A stretch of DNA of 64,000 nucleotides from an uncultured Jannaschia sp. Lineage in GTDB: Bacteria; Pseudomonadota; Alphaproteobacteria; Rhodobacterales; Rhodobacteraceae. The notes beneath the pieces are model-generated. The model made no database searches, was not told the DNA's origin, and saw only the letters and a list, made by a program, of their open reading frames with translations. Numbering within the stretch: position 1 is the stretch's first letter; every line of letters starts with the position of its first letter. Below, in pieces: positions 25,502 to 34,491 of this stretch. The position numbers and the translations under genes are program-made. The stretch lies in NCBI RefSeq assembly GCF_947503795.1, contig NZ_CANNEZ010000002.1, forward strand, positions 310,001 to 374,000. The letters are read 5' to 3'.

Positions 25502-26794
25502 TCAATCGACCGGCAATCCGCTGGGCACGGCGTCGGGTCGACCGAGCCGCCCGTGCCGACTTGCCCCGCCCTCCAGCGCGCCAAGGAACGCGACCAGGTC
25601 GGCGATGTCGCCGTCGCTGAGTTCGACCGGCACGATATCGACCCGCGCCGCCACCCGCGCCATCTCGCGGCGGTCGTCCCGTATCGCGAAATCGACCGCG
25701 GCCAGCCACGGGGCGTCGGGCAGCTTGGCGAGGTCGGGCGTCCAGGCGGTCAGCGCGCCGAGCGGATCGGCGTGGTGCCGGATGATCCCCTCGAGCGTCG
25801 GATAGGCCCCGTTGTGGCCGTAGGGCGCGGTCAGCGTCACGTTGCGCAAAGACGGCGTACGGAAGCGGTAGGCATCCTCGAGGTCGTCGGTCTCGGCCAT
25901 CCGTCCGGTGTCGCGCGGCAGGGGATCGAAGCGCCGGGTGCGACCGGGGCCGAAGGGCGGCAGCGCCAGCGCATGAAAGTCGTGATCGGTAAAGAGCGGT
26001 CCCGAATGGCACGACGCGCAATTGGCCGCCCCGAAGAACAGCGCACGGCCCCGCTCCTGCGCCGGGGCAAGCGGGGTGCCGTCGAGATACGCGTCCCACT
26101 GCGCATCGAGCGAGCGCCATTCCGAGCCCATGAAATCCGCCAGCGCGATGGCGATATGCGTGATCGTCACATCCTCGGCGGCGGTCACGTCGTCGAAGGC
26201 GGCCACGAAGGCGTCGCCATAGGCCGGAATGCCCCGCACCCGCTTCGCCAGGATCGGCCAGCCGAGGTCGATGCGGTCGCCGACGGCGCCCGTCACCTCG
26301 TTCTCGCCCACGTTGCCCGCCATCTCGAACTGCGCCGTCATCGGGAACAGCGCCTGCACCGCCAAGAGCGTCGGCAAGCCGTCGGGCAGCCATTCCTCGG
26401 CGGGTGTGTCGTAGCCGTTGCCATAGGCCTCCGAGAGCGAGACCCGCCCGTCATGGAAGAACCGCTCGAACTCGGTCGCGCCGACGTTCCAGAGTGCGGG
26501 CGCATGGCGCGGCACGCGCTTGCGGATGGCCGCCGCCCCCGCCCCGGCGGTGCGCTTCGGCCCCAGCCCCTCGCCGCCCTCGCCGATGCCCAGCGACAGC
26601 CCGTCGCCCGAGAACGTCTCGTGGTGGTGGCAGGTCCCGCAGGAGATGTTGCGGTTGCCCGACAGGATGGGGTCGTAGAACAGGAGCCGCCCGATCTCGG
26701 CCCGCGCAGGATCGAAGGGATGGAAGGTCACCTCTTCCGCCAGGGCGGGCGCCGCCGCTAGGGTCAGCGCGAGGAGAAGACGATGAACTGCCAT
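25502..26794 (-). CDS. Dihaem cytochrome c peroxidase / MauG family protein
   Basis: 430 residues, exported (signal peptide up to about residue 19, ALAEE). Two c-haem sites: Cys52-GT-Cys55-His56 and CASCHSG near residue 258, with the family's PALWNVG and FRTPSLRNVTLTAPYGHNG segments. Members reduce peroxide or make modified side chains using cytochrome c as electron source. It stands alone upstream of the kinase operon, and its start overlaps the divergent Sel1 gene by 12 bases. Confidence 0.9.
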   Translation of the reverse strand: MAVHRLLLALTLAAAPALAEEVTFHPFDPARAEIGRLLFYDPILSGNRNISCGTCHHHETFSGDGLSLGIGEGGEGLGPKRTAGAGAAAIRKRVPRHAPALWNVGATEFERFFHDGRVSLSEAYGNGYDTPAEEWLPDGLPTLLAVQALFPMTAQFEMAGNVGENEVTGAVGDRIDLGWPILAKRVRGIPAYGDAFVAAFDDVTAAEDVTITHIAIALADFMGSEWRSLDAQWDAYLDGTPLAPAQERGRALFFGAANCASCHSGPLFTDHDFHALALPPFGPGRTRRFDPLPRDTGRMAETDDLEDAYRFRTPSLRNVTLTAPYGHNGAYPTLEGIIRHHADPLGALTAWTPDLAKLPDAPWLAAVDFAIRDDRREMARVAARVDIVPVELSDGDIADLVAFLGALEGGASRHGRLGRPDAVPSGLPVD

Positions 26795-27262
26795 GCCGCG
26801 ATCTTGGCCACCCTGCTGGTGGTGTCCAGCCCCGCCCGCGCCGATATCGAGGAGGCGCGCGACCTGATGGAAGCCGGCCGCTTCGCCGAGGCCCGCGCCG
26901 CGCTCTGGCCCGCTGCGCGGTCCGGCAACGCCGATGCCGAGGAGCTGATCGGCGTCATGTACGCGCTGGGCCTCGGGGTCGAGCGCGACCCGGTCCGCGC
27001 CTTCGACTGGTATCTCCGCTCGGCGATGAAGGGCCATCCCGGCGCGCAATCGGGCGTCGGCTGGTATTACGAGGTCGGCCTGGGCATGCCCGCGCCGGAC
27101 CTCGTCCGCGCCTATCTGTGGTACGTGCTTTCGGCCATCGGCGGAGATCCCGATGCCGCCATCAGCCAGGAGGAGGTCGTCAAGAAGATGACCCCCGAGC
27201 AGATCGCCCACGCCCTCGTGCTGGTCGAGGACTACAAGGTCTGGATGTATCCGTTCCGCTGA
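26783..27262 (+). CDS. Exported Sel1-repeat protein
   Basis: 159 residues with a signal peptide (cut near ARADI, about residue 21) followed by two Sel1-like (TPR-related) repeats: AEELIGVMYALGLGVERDPV and AQSGVGWYYEVGLGMPAPDL. Such proteins mediate protein contacts in the periplasm. The ATG has a strong SD (GAGGAGAA) but lies inside the first codons of the divergent dihaem gene, so one of the two starts may be different or the two genes share a bidirectional promoter inside coding sequence. Confidence 0.85.
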   Translation: MNCHAAILATLLVVSSPARADIEEARDLMEAGRFAEARAALWPAARSGNADAEELIGVMYALGLGVERDPVRAFDWYLRSAMKGHPGAQSGVGWYYEVGLGMPAPDLVRAYLWYVLSAIGGDPDAAISQEEVVKKMTPEQIAHALVLVEDYKVWMYPFR

Positions 27263-27305
27263 GGGTGCGCCCGACCGCCTCCCACGGTCGGGCGCGCGGC
27301 CCCGG

Positions 27306-28118
27306 TCAGTCGAACATGTCCGGGGCGTCCTGCGCCAGCTGGTTCCAGATGGTCTGGAAATGCAGCCAGCCGATATAGTCCGAGCCGACATGCTCGCGCG
27401 AATAGCGGGCCCGGTCCTCGGGGATGCGGATCGGGTCGATGCCGGTCGCCGCCAGCGCGAGCTGCTGCTGGCAGCACCGCTCGAGCGCGATGAACCAGAA
27501 GGCCGCCGAATCGATCGAATGACGCGACGCCGTCAGCAGCCCGTGGTTCTGGTGCAGCGCCGCCTTCACACCCTTGAACGCCACCGCCACGTCCGAACCC
27601 GCATGGTTCTCGACGGCGACCGCGCCCGCCTGGTCGCCGATTACGACATGGTCCTCGAAGAACGCACAGGCATCCTGCGTCACCGGGTCGATCGGGCGTC
27701 CCGTCGCGCACCACGCGGTGCCGTAGGTCGTGTGCGCGTGGCACATCGCGATGATGTCGGGATGCGCCTCGTGGACATTGGCATGGAGCACGAAGCCCGC
27801 GCGGTTTACCGCATGGGTGCCCTCGATGACGGTGCCCTCGTGATCGACGAGGATCAGGTTCGACATCTTCACCTTGTCGAAATGGATGCACATCGGGTTC
27901 GTCCAGTAGAGCTCCGGACGCTCGGGGTCGCGGATGGTCAGGTGACCCGCGAAGCCGTAATCGAACCCCTCGGCCGCGAAGGCGCGGCAGGCGGCGACCA
28001 GACGCTCCTTGCGATGTCGCCGTTCCTCGTCGACGCTGTCGAAATGGGGCTCGTAGGGAAATTCGAGGCCGGTCTGTTCCGGCTGGTAGATCGAGACGCG
28101 GTTGCCGAGATCGAGCAT
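27306..28118 (-). CDS. Class II aldolase/adducin family protein
   Basis: 270 residues of the zinc-dependent class II aldolase fold. Metal ligands appear in HANVHEAHPD (Glu), CHAHTTYGTAW (two His) and LHQNHGLLT (His). Larger members close to this one are annotated as putative aldolases of unknown substrate in alphaproteobacteria. The ATG at 28118 has a GGAGG SD; the open sequence upstream is non-coding. Divergent from a LysR gene, which probably controls it. Confidence 0.88.
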   Translation of the reverse strand: MLDLGNRVSIYQPEQTGLEFPYEPHFDSVDEERRHRKERLVAACRAFAAEGFDYGFAGHLTIRDPERPELYWTNPMCIHFDKVKMSNLILVDHEGTVIEGTHAVNRAGFVLHANVHEAHPDIIAMCHAHTTYGTAWCATGRPIDPVTQDACAFFEDHVVIGDQAGAVAVENHAGSDVAVAFKGVKAALHQNHGLLTASRHSIDSAAFWFIALERCCQQQLALAATGIDPIRIPEDRARYSREHVGSDYIGWLHFQTIWNQLAQDAPDMFD

Positions 28119-28234
28119 CGTGGGTCCTCCGGGCGCGCGGGCGCCGCATGGGGTGACGGAATGGGTGGCCGGACGATGCCGCGCGGTGCCGCGTCGCGCA
28201 ACGCCGCCGCCGTGATGACAGTTATGGTGCACGC

Positions 28235-29140
28235 GTGAAGGACGACCGCCTCCTCCAGATGCGGATCTTCGTGGCCGTGATCGAGGCGGGGGGCTTCACC
28301 GCCGCCGCGCATCGGCTGGGCACCGGGCAGCCTTTCGTGTCGCAATCCGTGCGGCGCCTGGAGGATCGGCTCGGGACGAAGCTCCTGCACCGGACCACGC
28401 GCGGGATCCGCCCCACGGACGAGGGCCTGCGCTATGCCGAAGGCGCGCGCACGGCCCTCGACGCCGTCGAGCGGGCGGAGGGCGAGACCCGCGACGGCGC
28501 GGCCCGCATCGCGGGAACCCTGCGCGTCTCGGCACCGCTGGCGTTCGGGCTCGACCGGATCGCGCCGCTCCTGCCCGGCTTTCTCGACAGCCATCCCGCG
28601 CTCGACCTGTCGCTGGTGCTGACCGATGACAGCGTCGACCTCGTGGCCGACGGGATCGACGTGGCCATCCGCATGGGTCGTCTGCCCGATAGCGGCCTGA
28701 CGGTACGCCGCCTCTGCGATCTGCGCCGCGTCGTGGTCGCCGCCCCCGCCTTCCTGGCCCGCCACCCCGCGCCCGAGACGCCGCGAGACCTCGACGCGCT
28801 GCCCGTCCTCGCCTGGGCGGGCGCGCGCGAGCATCTGAACGCCTGGCCCTTCACGATCGACGGCCAGCGCTGGACGTTCCAGGCGCGCGGGCGGTTCCGC
28901 TCGAACGAAGGGTTATCGCTGGTGCAGATGTGCGAGGCGGGGTTCGGCATCATGCGCTGCGCCGAGCATCTGGCGCGTCCCGCCATTCGCGAGGGTCGCC
29001 TCGTCCCCCTGCTCGAAGCGTATACCGAGGCCGATGATGGCGCGGTGCACGCGGTCTTCCTGCCCGACCGCACCCTGCCCGCCCGTGTGCGCGCCTTCGT
29101 CGATCACATCGCCGCGGCCCTGCGCGCGCCGGACTGGTAG
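28235..29140 (+). CDS. LysR family transcriptional regulator
   Basis: 301 residues. N-terminal winged helix (LLQMRIFVAVIEAGGFTAAA...VSQSVRRLEDRLGTKLLHRTTR) and a periplasmic-binding-protein-like effector domain (PLLPGFLDSHPALDLSLVL and beyond) of the CrgA/DsdC-like subgroup. The start is GTG. The 116-base gap to the divergent class II aldolase gene is the obvious operator region; I see no convincing T-N11-A box with strong arms. Confidence 0.92.
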   Translation: MKDDRLLQMRIFVAVIEAGGFTAAAHRLGTGQPFVSQSVRRLEDRLGTKLLHRTTRGIRPTDEGLRYAEGARTALDAVERAEGETRDGAARIAGTLRVSAPLAFGLDRIAPLLPGFLDSHPALDLSLVLTDDSVDLVADGIDVAIRMGRLPDSGLTVRRLCDLRRVVVAAPAFLARHPAPETPRDLDALPVLAWAGAREHLNAWPFTIDGQRWTFQARGRFRSNEGLSLVQMCEAGFGIMRCAEHLARPAIREGRLVPLLEAYTEADDGAVHAVFLPDRTLPARVRAFVDHIAAALRAPDW

Positions 29141-29155
29141 CCCCGTCCCCACGAC

Positions 29156-29184
29156 GAAAAACGGGGCGGCCCGAAGGCCGCCCC
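29156..29184 (-). terminator. Intrinsic terminator of the dctP gene
   Basis: Perfect 9-bp stem GGGGCGGCC-UUCG-GGCCGCCCC when read on the minus strand, followed by G and TTTTT. Textbook shape with a very stable UUCG tetraloop. It ends the dctP transcript 25 bases after the stop codon and may also stop the convergent LysR message. Confidence 0.85.
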
Positions 29185-29209
29185 GGTGGTCACACCCGTC
29201 CGGGTGCGA

Positions 29210-30280
29210 TCATTGCATGTCCATGTCGCGGCGGGCGCCGACACTTTCCTCGGCGGTGGCGATGGCCGCGCGGAAGTTAGCCAGCATCTCCTCGCCGCCA
29301 TCCACATTCGACGCGAACCAGTCATAGACCGGCGCCGCGGCGTCCTGGAACGCCTGCTTCTCGTCCGGCGTCAGCACGTAGAGATCGCCGCCCCCGGCCA
29401 CGAACTCCTCGTAGGCCTGGATCGACTTGCGCTTCGGCGAGGCGAAGGTCGCCTGCTGCAGTGCCGAGAACCCGTCGACGATGACGCGCTTCATGGCGTC
29501 GTCCATCTCCTGGAACTTGGCGTTGTTCATCACCCAGATGGCGGCCATGTAGGCGTGCCCGTCCAGCGTGACGTATTGCAGGCCGGCATCGGGGAACTTC
29601 ATGCCCATGATGTCGGTGATGCCGTTCTTCGAGCCTTCGACCACGCCCGTCTGGAACGAGGTGAAGAGCTCGGGCCACGGAATCGGTGTCGGCGAAGCAC
29701 CCAGCGCGCGCACCAGCTCCTGCGGGAGGTCGGCGACCACGGTGCGGATCTTCAGGCCTTCCATGTCGGCGGGCGCGGCCACGCGGCGCTGCGTGTTGGC
29801 GAAGTTGCGCCAGCCGCCGGTGTTGCCCACGGTCATGATGCGGATCGCGTCGCCGGAATCCTCCAGCGCCTTCGAGCGGAGCTGGCTGACGAGGTCGGTG
29901 TTCGTCAGCACCTCCTCGGCGATGCGGTCATCGGCCATGAGGTAGGGCAGGTCGAAGATCTGCACGTAGGGGAAGATGCCCGCGGCGCCTCCGCTCGTGG
30001 TCACGAAGATGTCGATCGACCCGTCGGCCACGCCTTGCAGGCACTCGGCCCCGTTCGAGCAGAGCTGCGTCCCGATGAAGAGCTCGACCGTGATCGCGCC
30101 GTTGGACGCGTTCTCGACGTAGTTCTTGAAGACCACGAGCCCGTCGTAATCCTCATCGTTCTCGTTCGAGTTCGCCGTGGCGCGGATGTTGATGGCGTGG
30201 CCGTCGGCCCAGGCCGCGACGCCCGGAAGCGTCACGAGCGCGGCCAGCGCACCGGCCTTCAGCATGGATGCGAATTTCAT
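29210..30280 (-). CDS. TRAP transporter substrate-binding protein (DctP family)
   Basis: 356 residues, exported (signal peptide cut after AWADG, near residue 25). The DctP fold features are IRIMTVGNTGGWRNFANTQR, MEGLKIRTV with the carboxylate-binding Arg, and ASPTPIPWPELFTSFQTGVV EG-type helix. The mature protein should bind an organic acid in the periplasm. SD GGAGGACAG is clear. It is the last gene of the block dctQ, dctM, dehydrogenase, cytochrome, dctP and follows a 184-base gap, so it may have its own promoter. Confidence 0.93.
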   Translation of the reverse strand: MKFASMLKAGALAALVTLPGVAAWADGHAINIRATANSNENDEDYDGLVVFKNYVENASNGAITVELFIGTQLCSNGAECLQGVADGSIDIFVTTSGGAAGIFPYVQIFDLPYLMADDRIAEEVLTNTDLVSQLRSKALEDSGDAIRIMTVGNTGGWRNFANTQRRVAAPADMEGLKIRTVVADLPQELVRALGASPTPIPWPELFTSFQTGVVEGSKNGITDIMGMKFPDAGLQYVTLDGHAYMAAIWVMNNAKFQEMDDAMKRVIVDGFSALQQATFASPKRKSIQAYEEFVAGGGDLYVLTPDEKQAFQDAAAPVYDWFASNVDGGEEMLANFRAAIATAEESVGARRDMDMQ

Positions 30281-30464
30281 TTCTGTCCTCCCTGTCGGGG
30301 CCTCATGTGCGTGCCCCCGTTCTCTTGCCGGCCGCAGGCGATCCCTCCTCCCGGCATCGATCTCCGCCGCCGGGGCCGAGGGTCTCGGCGCCGATGACGG
30401 GCGATGGGGGCATCTGACGGGATGATGCGGCCTTAGTCCACCACCAGATTCGCAAAGCCGGGCG

Positions 30465-31043
30465 TCAGGGCACGGGCGCGATCTCCAGCGTGACGGCGGC
30501 ATACCAGTCGGCATAGGCACGGATTTCGGCGTCGGTCAGGTCGGCCGCGATGTCGGTCATGATCTCGTGGGTGCGCTTGCCCGTGCGGAACGCCTTGAGC
30601 TGGTTGTCGATATAGATGTTCACCTCGCCCGCGAGGTTCGGCGCGTCGGGCACCAGCGACAGGCCGTCCGCGCCGTGGCAGGCGACGCAATCCTCGGGCG
30701 CGTCCTCGGCCCCGACCCCCTCGGGCAGCGTCGCCGTGACCTCGTGGGCGGCGTACCACGCCGAGACGTCCGCGATCTGCGTCTCCGACAGGCCGCGGGC
30801 GACGATGGACATCATCTCGTGCTCGCGCGTGCCGTCCTTGAAGGCGTTGAGCTGCGCCTCGAGGTAGTCGAGCGGCTCGCCCCCGATATGGGGCGCGATG
30901 GGGATCTGCGCGTAGCCGTCGAGCCCGTGGCACGTCCGGCACATGTTGGCGACCTGCCGCCCGGCGGCGGGATCGGCGGCGAAGGCGGGTGAGCCCCCGG
31001 CGAGCATGAGCCCGCCGAGAGCCAGAAGGCAGATGTGCCTCAT
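30465..31043 (-). CDS. Dihaem cytochrome c (c4-like)
   Basis: 192 residues with a signal peptide (cut about residue 22) and two similar c domains: Cys35-RT-Cys38-His39 and Cys119-VA-Cys122-His123. The halves are internally duplicated (LNAFKDGTREHEMM against LKAFRTGKRTHEIM) and each offers a Met axial ligand. It should carry electrons in the periplasm. The start overlaps the upstream sugar dehydrogenase stop (ATGA), so it is very probably its electron acceptor. Confidence 0.92.
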   Translation of the reverse strand: MRHICLLALGGLMLAGGSPAFAADPAAGRQVANMCRTCHGLDGYAQIPIAPHIGGEPLDYLEAQLNAFKDGTREHEMMSIVARGLSETQIADVSAWYAAHEVTATLPEGVGAEDAPEDCVACHGADGLSLVPDAPNLAGEVNIYIDNQLKAFRTGKRTHEIMTDIAADLTDAEIRAYADWYAAVTLEIAPVP

Positions 31044-32299
31044 TCGGTCGAAGGTACGTGCGCGATGCGCCAGATCGCCCCGGCGAAGTCGTCGGAGACC
31101 AGCATCGAGCCGTCGCGGAGGAAGGCGATGTCCATCGGCCGTCCGCGATACTCGCCCGTCGACTCGTCGAGCCAGCCGTCGGCGAAGACCTCGGCGCCCG
31201 CGGCGTTCCCCTCCTCGTCGAGCGCGGTGAACATCACCCGTGCGCCCACCGGCGTGGTGCGGTTCCACGAGCCGTGCTGCGCCCAGAAGATGCCGCCCTG
31301 ATACTGTTCGGGGAAGCTGTCACCGCGATAGAAGCTCATGCCCAGATCGGCGGCATGGGCGGTCAGTTCCAGCTGCGGCTCGACGAAGGAGACGCCCTCG
31401 GGACGGGGGACGCCCTGGTATTCGGGGATCTCGACCCGGCTATTCGTCCACGGGAAGCCGAAATGCTGACCGGCTTCCGTCTGGCGGTTCAGCTCGCCGG
31501 GCGGGATGTCGTCCCCCATGCCGTCGACCTGGTTATCGGTCCACCAGAGCTCGCCCGTCTCGGGGTTGAAGTCATGACCCACCGAGTTGCGCACGCCGCG
31601 GGTATAGACCTCGCGCTCCGAGCCATCGGTGTTCATCCGGACGATGCCGCCGATGCCGATCTCGTCATACATTTCCAGCTTCTCGACCGGCTGCACGTTG
31701 AAGGGCTGGCCCAGCGAGACGTAAAGCTTGCCGTCCGGCCCGATGCGGCAGACCCGCGCGGTGTGGTTGAAGCTCTCCTCCTCGGGCGGGATCAGCTCGC
31801 CCTGTGCCACGACCACGCCGACCGCGGGGTCGGGGCCCTCGAAGAAGAACTCGGCGGCCGGGAATTGCAGGATGCGGTTGCGCTCGGCGATGTAGAGAAA
31901 CCCGTCGGGCGAGAAGCACGGCCCGTTCGGGATGTCGAAGGTGATGGACGGCGCGAAGTCGAAGACCTGGTCGGCGACGCGATTGCGGTCGCGGTCGACG
32001 ATCGACCAGACCTTGTCCTTGCGCGTGCCCGCGAACACCACCGTCCCCTGGGGTGCGACGGCCATCGAACGGGCGTCGGGCACCACGGCATAGAGACTGA
32101 CCTCGAACCCGTCCGGCACGTTGATGTGCTGGAGGATGTCGCGCAGCGCATCGGCCCGCTCGCCGTCTTGCGCGATCTCGGTATGGGTGGCCCCGGTGGC
32201 CTGCATGTTGCCGAGTTTCTCGAGGTTGGACTGGGCCAGCACGGGGCCGGCCAAGATGGTCGTCGCGATCAGCGCGACGAGGGTCTTCGCGGTTGTCAT
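31040..32299 (-). CDS. PQQ-type soluble sugar dehydrogenase (sorbosone/aldose)
   Basis: 419 residues, exported (signal peptide, PVLAQS at about residue 22). Six-bladed propeller of the GDH-B/YliI family: HINVPDGFEVSLYA, DRDRNRVADQVFDF, GHDFNPETGELWWTDN and the C-terminal RPMDIAFLRDGSMLVSDD. Relatives oxidise aldoses or L-sorbosone with PQQ. The dehydrogenase and the following dihaem cytochrome form a periplasmic redox pair. PQQ synthesis genes are not in the window. Confidence 0.88.
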   Translation of the reverse strand: MTTAKTLVALIATTILAGPVLAQSNLEKLGNMQATGATHTEIAQDGERADALRDILQHINVPDGFEVSLYAVVPDARSMAVAPQGTVVFAGTRKDKVWSIVDRDRNRVADQVFDFAPSITFDIPNGPCFSPDGFLYIAERNRILQFPAAEFFFEGPDPAVGVVVAQGELIPPEEESFNHTARVCRIGPDGKLYVSLGQPFNVQPVEKLEMYDEIGIGGIVRMNTDGSEREVYTRGVRNSVGHDFNPETGELWWTDNQVDGMGDDIPPGELNRQTEAGQHFGFPWTNSRVEIPEYQGVPRPEGVSFVEPQLELTAHAADLGMSFYRGDSFPEQYQGGIFWAQHGSWNRTTPVGARVMFTALDEEGNAAGAEVFADGWLDESTGEYRGRPMDIAFLRDGSMLVSDDFAGAIWRIAHVPSTE

Positions 32300-32430
32300 G
32301 AGTCTCTCTCCCTGTGAACCGGCCGCCCACCACGCCCTCCCAGACAGGGCGGGGACCGGACCCTTGATGATTTACGCAGGGTCAAGTTCTGTCAATCGCG
32401 CTGAAATCAAAGGCGCTTTGCCGCCGATGG

Positions 32431-33723
32431 TCAGAGGAAGCCGAAGAAGCGCGGCACCGCGAGCGAGATGGCAGGGATGTAGGTGATGAGGAAGATCACC
32501 AGCACCTCGACCGCGAGGAAGGGCAGGATCGCGCGCGCGATGGATTCCACCCGTTCGCCCGACACCGAGGACGCCACGAAGAGCACGAGCCCCATCGGCG
32601 GCGTCGCGAGGCCCACGGTGAGGTTCACCGACATGATGATCGCGAAATGCACCGGATCGACGCCCAGATCGGTGAAGATCGGCCCGAGGATCGGGCCGAG
32701 AATGATGATCGCGGGGCCCGCATCGAGGAACATCCCGATGATGAACAGCAGAAGGTTGATGAGCAGCAGCAGGATCAGGGGGTTCTGCGACAGCGACAGG
32801 ATGAAGTCGGCCAGCGCCTCGGGCGCGTGGCTCAACGCCACGACCGTCTTGAACGCCATCGCCGCGCCCACCAGCAGCAGCACGACCGACGAGATCAGCG
32901 CCGCCTTGCCGAGCACGTCCGGCAGGTCGCGCCACGTCATCTCGCGCAGGATGAAGAGCGACACGATCACCGCGTAGCCGACCGCGACGGCGCTGGCCTC
33001 GGTCGGTGTGAATGCCCCGCCGAGGATGCCGCCCAGGATGATGACGGGCGTCAGGAGCGGGAAGAAGGCCTTGAGCGATGCGCGCCCCTTCTCTGGCCAT
33101 GTGGCGCGACGCTTCAGGGCGGGCATCGCCGCCGGGTCGCGCCGCGCGATCAGGTTGGTGACGAGCATCAGCCCGATCCCCACCAGCGCGCCGGGCACGA
33201 TCCCGGCGAGGAACAGCGCGGCCACCGACTGCTCCATGACGTAGGCGTAGATGATCATGATCCCCGAGGGCGGGATGATCGGGCCGATCACCGACGAGGC
33301 GGCGGTGACTGCGGCAGCGAACTTGCGGGTGTAGCCTTCCTTCTCCATCGCCGGGATCAGCATCGAGCCCAGCGCCGAGGTGTCGGCGACCGCCGAGCCC
33401 GACAGTCCCGCGAAGAGCATGGACGACAGGATGTTCACCTGCGCGAGACCGGCGCGGAAATGGCCGACCAGCGCCTGCGCGAATTCGACCAGCCGCAGCG
33501 TGATGCCGCCGCGGTTCATCATCTCGCCGGCGAGCATGAAGAACGGGATCGCCATCAGCGGGAAGCTGTCCATCCCGTTATACGTGTTGCGGTAGAGCAG
33601 GACGAGATCCTTGGCGTCGCCGTTGAGCCAGAGCATCACGCCAGGCGCCGCCAAGAGCGCGAAGAACACCGGCAAGCCGACCATGAGGAGGAGCAGGAAG
33701 AGCGGCAGGAACCAGACGAGCAT
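32431..33723 (-). CDS. dctM: TRAP transporter large permease subunit
   Basis: 430 residues, about 12 membrane helices, with GLSGSAVADTSALGSMLIPAM and GVAT-type PPMGL motifs of DctM proteins. It forms the Na+-coupled organic acid channel with DctQ and DctP. Its start follows the dctQ stop with zero spacing (TAGATG). Between its stop and the next gene are 131 bases with only a weak dyad. Confidence 0.94.
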   Translation of the reverse strand: MLVWFLPLFLLLLMVGLPVFFALLAAPGVMLWLNGDAKDLVLLYRNTYNGMDSFPLMAIPFFMLAGEMMNRGGITLRLVEFAQALVGHFRAGLAQVNILSSMLFAGLSGSAVADTSALGSMLIPAMEKEGYTRKFAAAVTAASSVIGPIIPPSGIMIIYAYVMEQSVAALFLAGIVPGALVGIGLMLVTNLIARRDPAAMPALKRRATWPEKGRASLKAFFPLLTPVIILGGILGGAFTPTEASAVAVGYAVIVSLFILREMTWRDLPDVLGKAALISSVVLLLVGAAMAFKTVVALSHAPEALADFILSLSQNPLILLLLINLLLFIIGMFLDAGPAIIILGPILGPIFTDLGVDPVHFAIIMSVNLTVGLATPPMGLVLFVASSVSGERVESIARAILPFLAVEVLVIFLITYIPAISLAVPRFFGFL

Positions 33724-34302
33724 CTATTCCGCCCCCACCGTGTCGGTCTCGGGAATGACGGGCAGGCGATCCGCCGCCCCGCCCAGCGCCGCGATCTGTC
33801 GCAGGATCAGCTCGACCATGACCGAGACCATCATCACGAGGCCCACGACCAGCGACGCCATCATCCAACTGCGCGGCATCTTCTCCCAGCCCTCGCCGGT
33901 CGGGTAGTAGAGCGCAGACGTCTTGAAGCGCCCCGAGAAGCCCGTGACCTCGTCCCAGCCGATCTTGGCGGCCACGACCAGCACCAGAAGCGACAGGAGC
34001 GACAGCACCAGCATCAGAAGGCCGCCGACCACGCGCGGCAGCACGAGCTGGATCATGTCGATCGCCACGAACCCGCCCCGCCGCAGCGCCGTCGGTGCGA
34101 CGACCATCAGCCACAGCATGAGAAAGCGCGCGGCTTCTTCCGGCCAGGGAAGCGGGTTCGAGAGGATGTAGCGCCAGAAGACCTGGATCAGGATGAAGCC
34201 GACCATCAGCGCCATGCAGAGCACGCCGACCCAGCGGCCCACGGCCAGCGCGCCCGCGTTTATGGTGCCCAGCGCCCGTACGGCTGCGACGATCCCTCCC
34301 AT
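33724..34302 (-). CDS. dctQ: TRAP transporter small permease subunit
   Basis: 192 residues with four hydrophobic spans, typical DctQ length. NPLPWPEEAARFLMLW is the conserved segment. The ATG at 34302 has a GGAGGG SD; the frame upstream is open but unsupported. First gene of the five-gene block that ends with dctP, divergent from an outer-membrane protein gene. Confidence 0.9.
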   Translation of the reverse strand: MGGIVAAVRALGTINAGALAVGRWVGVLCMALMVGFILIQVFWRYILSNPLPWPEEAARFLMLWLMVVAPTALRRGGFVAIDMIQLVLPRVVGGLLMLVLSLLSLLVLVVAAKIGWDEVTGFSGRFKTSALYYPTGEGWEKMPRSWMMASLVVGLVMMVSVMVELILRQIAALGGAADRLPVIPETDTVGAE

Positions 34303-34491
34303 ACGCCCTCCCCGGCGATGCCTGGAGCGATGAACGCAGCCACGGCGGTTTCCGTCAACCGCGATGATCCCGAAACCACACGTGGCGGCAGTTCCCGCGT
34401 GCGGGCCGGATCGCGAGTTGACCCAACGGGCTGCAGCGGCCATTCGAATAAAGTGTTAACAACCCATTAATTTTCACGCGAACCGCCGGAT

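Noticed and set aside
32341-32400. FNR/Anr-like box (TTGAT....ATCAA) before the PQQ dehydrogenase gene
   Set aside because: TTGATGATTTACGC and the later TCAAG do not form the needed palindrome at the right spacing; only a weak GACCC/GGGTC dyad remains.
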